This document shows positions 5,450-9,326 of a stretch of DNA of 9,326 nt, in pieces. Both the position numbers and the translations under genes were made by a program. The stretch is from Thermoproteota archaeon. Its GTDB lineage: Archaea; Korarchaeota; Korarchaeia; Korarchaeales; Korarchaeaceae. Numbering within the stretch: position 1 is the first letter of the stretch; every line of letters begins with the position of its first letter. Below the pieces are notes generated by a model. It was given only the letters and a program-made list of their open reading frames with translations, searched no databases and had not been told where the DNA came from. The stretch covers positions 1 to 9,326 of the forward strand of contig QMVZ01000052.1 of NCBI GenBank assembly GCA_003661365.1, given 5' to 3'.

Positions 5450-6361
5450 TCAAGATGTGTTGTTTTCATCTTCCTCTCTCCTGCCCCTTTCTTTCAAAAC
5501 TTCAGCCCATGGATTGTCCTTTACGAACTCTTCTATGAGTTCAGGCGAGTACTCTTTTGGCTGAGGCTTTACTGCTGTTCTTCCTACGCTGGGCTCAAGC
5601 TTGGCTGGCTTTTTAATGACTTTCTTCTCGACAGATTTCTGCTCAGAGAGGAGCAGGGATGAATCTAGGGGTGGCTGGCTTTTTGAGCCTCTCGAGGAAA
5701 TAAGGAGCTTTATAACTTCTTCTAGAAGAGAAATTCTCCTCTGTAATTCATCAACGGTTCTCTCAACATTATTTATCCTTCTTTCTCCCTCTACTCTCCT
5801 TATGACTCTCTCTAGAATCTCTTCTAATCTCTCCTCCGTTAAGCTCACGTGTGTCTCCCTCTCCTTTTTTAACGCAGGCTTTTTATCCTCTTTGAATCTA
5901 GATTCCATCCTCTTTTGAATTTTTGACTTGAAAGACGAAATTTCTGGAGGTTTTGACCTTGATACAAGCTCCTCAATTGCTGAAATGGGAATACTCAATT
6001 GAATCGAGTCCCTAATCCTAATTATAGGAGATCCTCCCGTTTCTTCGTTTAACTCATCAACAACCTCTTCCAACTTATCAACCCAATTATGAGGAGCCCA
6101 AACGTCAATATAATCGACGAAAATTTCTTTTTCCTCTAAATACTTAATTTCGTTTCTGATAGTCTCCACAAACTCCTCGATGCTCTCTGGAACCAGAAAA
6201 ATAGCAAGAACCTCACTACCTCCTTCAAAATCATCAATATGGACGTAAACAGAGTATTCATCTTCTCCGGGCCTTGATAACTCAGCCCTGCTGCCAAGTT
6301 GCTTTTGATACCAGTTGAGCATTAGGTCCCCAAGGTTCTTTGGTGAGGTTGTCAACTCCAA
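5450..6361 (-). CDS. Unrecognised coiled-coil protein between rps11 and rpoD
   Basis: I do not recognise this 303-residue protein. Residues about 35-135 look like a compact alpha/beta domain alternating strands (YSVYVHI, VLAIFLVP, FVDYIDVWAP, PIIRIRD) with helices (IEEFVETIRNEIKYLEEK, VDKLEEVVDELNE). Residues about 145-170 are lysine-rich. About 175-221 form a long Arg/Glu-rich helix with heptad spacing, a likely coiled coil. About 222-268 look disordered (Ser, Pro, Lys). The end (YSPELIEEFVKDNPWAEVL, 271-289) looks like a conserved helical motif with a tryptophan, followed by an acidic tail. There is no signal peptide or membrane segment, so it is probably cytosolic. The furthest start is TTG at 6361; ATG at 6322 (MLNWYQ) has GGGGA shortly upstream. 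It has its own strong TATA box and is followed by rpoD after 63 bp. A polymerase- or ribosome-associated role is suggested only by context. Confidence 0.8.
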   Translation of the reverse strand: MELTTSPKNLGDLMLNWYQKQLGSRAELSRPGEDEYSVYVHIDDFEGGSEVLAIFLVPESIEEFVETIRNEIKYLEEKEIFVDYIDVWAPHNWVDKLEEVVDELNEETGGSPIIRIRDSIQLSIPISAIEELVSRSKPPEISSFKSKIQKRMESRFKEDKKPALKKERETHVSLTEERLEEILERVIRRVEGERRINNVERTVDELQRRISLLEEVIKLLISSRGSKSQPPLDSSLLLSEQKSVEKKVIKKPAKLEPSVGRTAVKPQPKEYSPELIEEFVKDNPWAEVLKERGRREEDENNTS

Positions 6362-6382
6362 TTTTACTCAACAAAGAGGTGG

Positions 6383-6392
6383 AATATAAAGT
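6383..6392 (-). promoter_or_regulatory. Internal promoter (TATA box) for the unknown gene and rpoD
   Basis: CTTTATATT on the minus strand is one of the best TATA matches in the window. It lies within 20 bp after the rps11 stop and is centred about 26 bp upstream of 6361. Transcription would therefore begin almost exactly at the TTG start codon, giving a leaderless message, or a leader of about 40 nt if the ATG at 6322 is used. It would partly uncouple the unknown gene and rpoD from the rps13-rps4-rps11 transcript. Confidence 0.6.
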
Positions 6393-6397
6393 GCTAT

Positions 6398-6802
6398 TTA
6401 GACCCTCCTGCCCCTCCTTCCATGGGGACGTCTGGTCCCGTCATGAGGAATCGGGGTTACATCCTCAACTCTCAATATCAACAACCCGGCCCTTGACAAC
6501 CCCCTTATTGCGGCCGTTGCTCCAGGACCCGGGATTCTGCTTCTAATACCTCCAGGAGCTCTAACCTTCGCTATTACTTGAGTAATACCCTTTCTCTTTG
6601 CGTCCCTGGCTGCTGCCATAGCAGCTTTTAAAGCCGCATAAGGCGAGCCTTCAAGCCTATCTGCGTCGACAAACATCCCTCCACTGTATATGGCGATGGT
6701 TTCTGCTCCTGTGATGTCTGTAATGTGGACTATGGTGTCGTTAAACGAGGAATAAACATGAGCTATCCCTATCCTTTCTTTACTACCTCTCTTACGTGAC
6801 AT
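6398..6802 (-). CDS. rps11: 30S ribosomal protein uS11
   Basis: This 134-residue protein is uS11, which lines the platform of the small subunit near the mRNA exit channel. Hallmarks are IAHVYSSFNDTIVHITD, ETIAIYSGGMFVDADR, YAALKAAMAAARDAKRKG, VRAPGGIRSRIPGPGATAAIR and the C-terminal TPIPHDGTRRPHGRRGRRV. ATG at 6802 is preceded by GAGGTGG, which overlaps the rps4 stop; the gap is 9 bp. In most archaea rpoD follows directly, but here a 303-residue unrecognised gene intervenes. Confidence 0.97.
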   Translation of the reverse strand: MSRKRGSKERIGIAHVYSSFNDTIVHITDITGAETIAIYSGGMFVDADRLEGSPYAALKAAMAAARDAKRKGITQVIAKVRAPGGIRSRIPGPGATAAIRGLSRAGLLILRVEDVTPIPHDGTRRPHGRRGRRV

Positions 6803-6811
6803 TAAACCACC

Positions 6812-7360
6812 TCAAGCTGCTTCGTTGGCAACTGGAGACTCAGAAGATTCAGGTTGAGGTTCTGAAGGCTTCTCTGCCTGAGGTTCGAGTTCAAATAGGC
6901 ATTCAATCAGACCTTCTTCTTCGACAGGTACCAAATAACCAGGTTGTCTTATTCTCCTCCCCGCAACCATCACTTTGCCATGAACGATTAGTTGGCGGGC
7001 CATATAAGGAGTCTTAGCGAACCCCTTCCTCCAGACCAGTGTTTGTAGCCTTCTCTCTAATATGCTCTCGGTGGAGAGGTCTAAGACATCGTCCAACATA
7101 GCTCCTTCACCAAGTACCCCCATCCTCTGAAGCTTCCCGATTATGATCTTCTCAGACTTAGCTCTCTGTTCCTTAGGAAGTTCAAGCAATTTTCTGGCAA
7201 TCCTTCGGTACTTCCCTGCTATGTAAGCCGCTCTCCAAAGTTCTCTTTTATTCCTTAGCCCATATAATCCAGCTAGTCTAGTTGATTCTTCAAGAACTCG
7301 CCTATCCCAGGGTTTTCTAGGCCGTTCATATTTTTTCTTCGGCTTCTTAGGGTCCCCCAC
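6812..7360 (-). CDS. rps4: 30S ribosomal protein uS4
   Basis: This 182-residue protein is archaeal uS4, a primary 16S rRNA binder that starts 30S body assembly. The N-terminus MGDPKKPKKKYERPRKPW matches the family's usual MGDP opening. The S4 RNA-binding domain covers about 100-150 (ERRLQTLVWRKGFAKTPY, ARQLIVHGKVMVAGRRI). The C-terminal 25 residues are Pro-, Ser- and Glu-rich and probably disordered. I chose GTG at 7360 rather than GTG at 7372: the latter lies inside the Shine-Dalgarno sequence GAGGTGA, which stands 8 nt before 7360, and only the 7360 start gives the canonical N-terminus. It is the second gene of rps13-rps4-rps11. Confidence 0.96.
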   Translation of the reverse strand: MGDPKKPKKKYERPRKPWDRRVLEESTRLAGLYGLRNKRELWRAAYIAGKYRRIARKLLELPKEQRAKSEKIIIGKLQRMGVLGEGAMLDDVLDLSTESILERRLQTLVWRKGFAKTPYMARQLIVHGKVMVAGRRIRQPGYLVPVEEEGLIECLFELEPQAEKPSEPQPESSESPVANEAA

Positions 7361-7368
7361 TTTTTGTT

Positions 7369-7375
7369 TCACCTC
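7369..7375 (-). promoter_or_regulatory. Shine-Dalgarno sequence deciding the rps4 start
   Basis: GAGGTGA overlaps the TGA stop of rps13. It contains a decoy GTG (7372), which extends the frame by four residues (MKQK), but its spacing of 8 nt points to GTG at 7360 and the family-typical MGDPKKP start. Confidence 0.75.
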
Positions 7376-7818
7376 TTCTTTCTCTTATAACCAATGGTTC
7401 TGCCAGCTCTTCCGGTTGTCTTAGTTCTCTGTCCTCTAACCTTTAGCCCTAAATGATGCCTTATCCCTTTCCAGCTTCTAATTGCTTTCATCCTCTTTAT
7501 ATCCTTCTCTACAACCAGTCTAACTTCGTCTCCTAGGAAATGAAGGCTTTCTCCAGTCTCATAGTCCTTTTGTCTGTTTAACATCCACCAAGAAATACCG
7601 TACCTCTCAGGATTCGTCAAAATGTCCTCTATCTGTGAGAGCTTCTCGTCCTCTATCTCTCCTATTCTCCTAAAGGGGTCTATTCCAGCTACCCTAAGTA
7701 CAGCATGAGCATAGGATAAACCAACACCCCTTATGTCCAGAAGGGCAGCTAGTGCTGGCTTAGTTCCATCTAGCGAAGTCCTAGCCAACCTTACTATCCT
7801 TTTAGTCTCTTGACTCAA
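7369..7818 (-). CDS. rps13: 30S ribosomal protein uS13
   Basis: This 149-residue protein is archaeal uS13, in the head of the small subunit, contacting P-site tRNA and the 50S bridge. Features are IVRLARTSLDGTKPALAAL, the helix-two-turn-helix IRGVGLSYAHAVLRVAGID, ISWWMLNRQKDYETGE (an archaeal/eukaryotic signature), and the basic tail with RHHLGLKVRGQRTKTTGRAG. The start is TTG at 7818, backed by a strong Shine-Dalgarno sequence (GGAGG, 6 nt spacing) and no competing ATG. It opens the rps13-rps4-rps11 operon, 57 bp after tRNA-Ser. Confidence 0.96.
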   Translation of the reverse strand: MSQETKRIVRLARTSLDGTKPALAALLDIRGVGLSYAHAVLRVAGIDPFRRIGEIEDEKLSQIEDILTNPERYGISWWMLNRQKDYETGESLHFLGDEVRLVVEKDIKRMKAIRSWKGIRHHLGLKVRGQRTKTTGRAGRTIGYKRKKR

Positions 7819-7821
7819 GGT

Positions 7822-7829
7822 GCTCCTCC
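7822..7829 (-). promoter_or_regulatory. Strong Shine-Dalgarno sequence of rps13
   Basis: GGAGGAGC precedes the TTG start of rps13, with its GGAGG core 6 nt away. It explains how a weak TTG start codon can serve a highly expressed ribosomal gene. Confidence 0.7.
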
Positions 7830-7861
7830 ACCTTCCTACTTCACCCTTCCAATCATAAGTG

Positions 7862-7872
7862 GAATTTAATTG
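7862..7872 (-). promoter_or_regulatory. Possible TATA box of the rps13 operon
   Basis: AATTAAATT on the minus strand lies directly after the tRNA-Ser CCA end. A start about 26 bp on, near 7841, would leave a leader of roughly 22 nt containing the Shine-Dalgarno sequence. The match to a TATA consensus is only fair, and cotranscription with tRNA-Ser is the alternative. Confidence 0.38.
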
Positions 7873-7875
7873 TTA

Positions 7876-7980
7876 TGGCGCCGGGGGTGGGATTTGAACC
7901 CACGCGGCCCAAAAGGGCCACGGGCTCTCCGCCAACTACAGACTCCAGGCCCGCCCCATACCGGACTAGGGTACCCCGGC
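7876..7980 (-). tRNA. tRNA-Ser (anticodon GGA) with a 16-nt intron
   Basis: This is a class II tRNA gene with CCA encoded (7878-7876). The acceptor stem is GCCGGGG/CCCCGGC with discriminator G, both typical of archaeal serine tRNAs. The anticodon stem CGGGC/GCCCG encloses 23 nt instead of 7, which indicates an intron. With U33 and the standard position after nucleotide 37, the spliced loop is CUGGAGA with GGA at 7946-7944, decoding UCC and UCU. The variable arm is GGCCC-UUUU-GGGCC and the T-arm GUGGG-UUCAAAU-CCCAC. The spliced length including CCA is 89 nt. The D-stem is short, with a U-U apposition at 13-22. Confidence 0.94.
7927..7942 (-). other. 16-nt tRNA-Ser intron (position 37/38)
   Basis: The removable segment is UCUGUAGUUGGCGGAG. 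If bulges AGU (5' side) and AGA (3' side) are cut by the archaeal splicing endonuclease at their usual positions, a clean 7-nt anticodon loop results. The central four-pair helix of the bulge-helix-bulge would pair CUGG with GCGG, giving only three pairs (one of them G-U) and one G-G mismatch, so the motif is imperfect. Shifting the boundaries by one base would change loop position 38 from A to U without changing the anticodon. Confidence 0.7.
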
Positions 7981-7989
7981 AGACTGAAT

Positions 7990-8751
7990 CTATTCATATC
8001 CTATTTTTAAACTCTTTATTATCCTTTTAGGCGAGAACACGCCAAACAAACTCTCACTTAAGAGAGGACCCAATTCTGGAATGAGGCCCGTGGCCATTGT
8101 GTTTTCCTTACAGATCAATCTATGGCAGAGAAAGGATAGCCTTTCTATTTTAATGACATCAATGCTGTGACCAGACCTATCTAGTGCCTCTTCTATCTGA
8201 TCTCTTGACGCTCCAGTCACGATAAGCGCATCCAAACCATCTTTAATTAACTCCATGAAGTCCCTTATTTGCGCAGGCGACAGAGCACCCTCCACTTTTT
8301 CATCCTCTATCTTACGGACTATAAATTCCAGAGGCATGTGTTCCACTATTCCAAAATACTTCACAATTGTACGGAGAGGTAGCTTTTCATTTGCTACTAA
8401 GGATTCTCTTAAAGAGTAGAGTGGTATTAATGCGTCCTTTTCCTCGATAAAAGCATCCAAATACAACCCATAACCAAATTTTCCCACGTCCTTGGCGAAT
8501 CCTCTCAGTATATCTCCAGGAGAGGCCTCTGAAAGACTTCTTATCTCACCATAAACTTTCTTAATGAAGTTTGCCGCCGCTACCTCGTCTTTTCCGCTAA
8601 TGGCTACCTTTACCCACTCTTTAACGATCTCAAAATCCACAACCTCAATTTCCAGATCCTGGATGTGTCTCATAACCTCGTGTCCAAAAAGCTCAAGTTT
8701 TTGGATAGGATTTCTACCATAAATCTTCTCAGCTAGCAAAAGTTCAATCAT
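7990..8751 (-). CDS. Probable DUF2110 family protein (archaeal, function unknown)
   Basis: This 253-residue protein resembles DUF2110, an uncharacterised archaeal family that I associate with a position next to tfe; the assignment is from sequence feel and context, not a search. The N-terminal 90 residues alternate helices and strands (MIELLLAEKIYG, LEIEVVDFEIVKEWVKVAISG). The middle contains KFGYGLYLDAFIEEKDALIPL. The C-terminal third has DALIVTGASRDQIEEALDRSGHSIDVIKIERLS, which looks like an alpha/beta element. There are no transmembrane segments. The start is ATG at 8751 with AAGGAG 7 nt upstream; it overlaps the tfe stop by 8 bp, so the two are probably translated together. Its last codons (SLKIGYE) overlap the TATA box of tRNA-Ser. 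Confidence 0.8.
   Translation of the reverse strand: MIELLLAEKIYGRNPIQKLELFGHEVMRHIQDLEIEVVDFEIVKEWVKVAISGKDEVAAANFIKKVYGEIRSLSEASPGDILRGFAKDVGKFGYGLYLDAFIEEKDALIPLYSLRESLVANEKLPLRTIVKYFGIVEHMPLEFIVRKIEDEKVEGALSPAQIRDFMELIKDGLDALIVTGASRDQIEEALDRSGHSIDVIKIERLSFLCHRLICKENTMATGLIPELGPLLSESLFGVFSPKRIIKSLKIGYE
8002..8011 (-). promoter_or_regulatory. TATA box of tRNA-Ser, inside the DUF2110 gene
   Basis: TTTAAAAATA on the minus strand, preceded by purine-rich AAAGAG as expected for a BRE, is centred 26 bp upstream of the mature tRNA-Ser 5' end. This places the transcription start essentially at tRNA nucleotide 1. The box is built from codons near the end of the upstream protein gene. Confidence 0.65.
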
Positions 8752-9271
8752 GCTTCATCTCCTTCAATAATACGTCGATCAGCCGTATCGCCTCCTTTAT
8801 CTTTTCTACAGCTTTTTCCCTATCGACCGGAATCAAAGATGCGCCGCAAACAGGACATAAGAACCCGCTCTCGGGTCCAAATGCCGCTTCTTCAAAAGAT
8901 ATCTTAATATGAGAGGGATCTGCAGCACAAACGTAGTACTCTCCACCTTCTTCGACCTTGATTTCTTCTTCTAGAACCTTTTTCGTTCTTTCTAACCTTT
9001 TTTCAACAAAAGATGGTGCAATCTTCTCATTTAAGACCCAGAAAACTAGTCTTTCTCCTTCTTCCCCCTTTCTCACGATCTGAAAAGCCAAATTTAAGTC
9101 ATGAAGCCTGTAAAGTATCCTCCTTACATCGGCTGGACTCATGTCCAGCAATTCTATGAGTTCTGTGGTCTCCACTTCCCCTTTACTAAATGCTTTAAGT
9201 AGGGCCTCTGCAATCTCTGGATCTCCAAGTGCGATAGTAAGTGCCACGAGCAATAGATCTTGTTCTTTCAT
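8744..9271 (-). CDS. tfe: Transcription initiation factor E, alpha subunit (TFE)
   Basis: This 175-residue protein is archaeal TFE (TFE-alpha), the homologue of the N-terminal half of TFIIE-alpha. It helps TBP, TFB and RNA polymerase open the promoter and contacts the Rpo4/7 stalk, whose Rpo4 gene is also in this window. Residues 1-90 form the extended winged helix (ELIELLDMSPADVRRILYRL, then YRLHDLNLAFQIVRKG). A charged helix at 88-108 links to a zinc ribbon with Cys115, Cys139 and Cys142. The fourth expected cysteine (position 118) is Asp; His121 could substitute. The C-terminal helix (about 152-175) is typical. ATG at 9271 is preferred over TTG at 9280 because the promoter spacing places transcription start between them. 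It is followed by the DUF2110 gene with an 8-bp overlap. Confidence 0.93.
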   Translation of the reverse strand: MKEQDLLLVALTIALGDPEIAEALLKAFSKGEVETTELIELLDMSPADVRRILYRLHDLNLAFQIVRKGEEGERLVFWVLNEKIAPSFVEKRLERTKKVLEEEIKVEEGGEYYVCAADPSHIKISFEEAAFGPESGFLCPVCGASLIPVDREKAVEKIKEAIRLIDVLLKEMKHD

Positions 9272-9295
9272 AATGGTCAATAATATTGAACACGG

Positions 9296-9306
9296 AAAAT
9301 TTATAG
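9296..9306 (-). promoter_or_regulatory. TATA box of the tfe-DUF2110 operon
   Basis: CTATAAATTTT on the minus strand is centred about 30 bp upstream of the tfe ATG at 9271. A start 26 bp downstream falls near 9276-9275, which implies a leaderless or nearly leaderless mRNA. No Shine-Dalgarno sequence is present between the box and the ATG, consistent with this. Confidence 0.6.
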
Positions 9307-9326
9307 AGGCATCGTCTTTAATTAAA

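Noticed and set aside
7927..7950. Alternative reading of the intron-containing tRNA with anticodon from the GGCGGAGA segment
   Set aside because: That loop lacks the invariant U33 and does not give a seven-base loop; CUGGAG after the stem does.
9271..9280. TTG start of tfe adding three residues
   Set aside because: The promoter spacing places the transcription start at or after this codon, and ATG at 9271 matches the usual TFE N-terminus.
1..9326. CRISPR array, insertion sequence or defence system
   Set aside because: No regularly spaced repeats, terminal inverted repeats or transposase-like frames are visible; the DNA is almost fully occupied by core genes.

Overview
The window is a stretch of archaeal chromosome carrying core translation and transcription genes. 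The markers are archaeal or eukaryotic-type: ribosomal proteins eL18 and eL21, hypusine-type aIF5A, RNA polymerase subunits Rpo3 (RpoD) and Rpo4 (RpoF), transcription factor TFE, the archaeal tRNA pseudouridine synthase Pus10, archaea-specific DUF655 and probable DUF2110 proteins, and a tRNA gene with an intron after position 37. The tRNA acceptor stems are all G-C and the promoters are TATA-type, which suggests a thermophile. The gene set does not fix the lineage; a TACK-group archaeon is a reasonable guess, not a demonstration.

Nearly everything is on the minus strand, so transcription runs from high to low coordinates. (1) 9326-7990: a promoter, tfe, and a probable DUF2110 gene overlapping it by 8 bp. 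(2) 7980-7876: tRNA-Ser(GGA) with a 16-nt intron; its TATA box lies in the 3' end of the DUF2110 gene. (3) 7818-6398: rps13-rps4-rps11, the classical archaeal cluster. (4) 6392-4595: a strong TATA box, an unrecognised 303-residue protein with a long probable coiled coil, then rpoD. The unknown gene separates rps11 from rpoD, which are usually adjacent. (5) 4552-4464: tRNA-Leu(GAG) with its own TATA box. (6) 4463-4293: a 171-bp leader with a near-perfect palindrome, then rpl18e-rpl13-rps9 (4292-3042). (7) 3009-71: aIF5A, pus10, rpl21e, rpoF and the DUF655 gene, all tightly packed. (8) The left edge holds the last 25 codons of a plus-strand gene that overlaps the DUF655 gene tail-to-tail by 8 bp.

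Together the genes supply 30S proteins uS13, uS4, uS11 and uS9, 50S proteins eL18, uL13 and eL21, two RNA polymerase subunits, an initiation factor for that polymerase, an elongation factor, a tRNA modification enzyme and two tRNAs. More than half of the proteins start at GTG or TTG, and Shine-Dalgarno sequences often overlap the preceding stop codon. In two genes the furthest-upstream GTG is part of the Shine-Dalgarno sequence itself, so the true start is the next GTG.

I see no mobile element, CRISPR array, defence system or rRNA. The only candidate for something undescribed is the 303-residue protein between rps11 and rpoD. Smaller points of interest are the tandem TTGnCAA palindrome ahead of rpl18e, the tRNA-Ser intron with an imperfect splicing motif, and the altered zinc ribbon of TFE.
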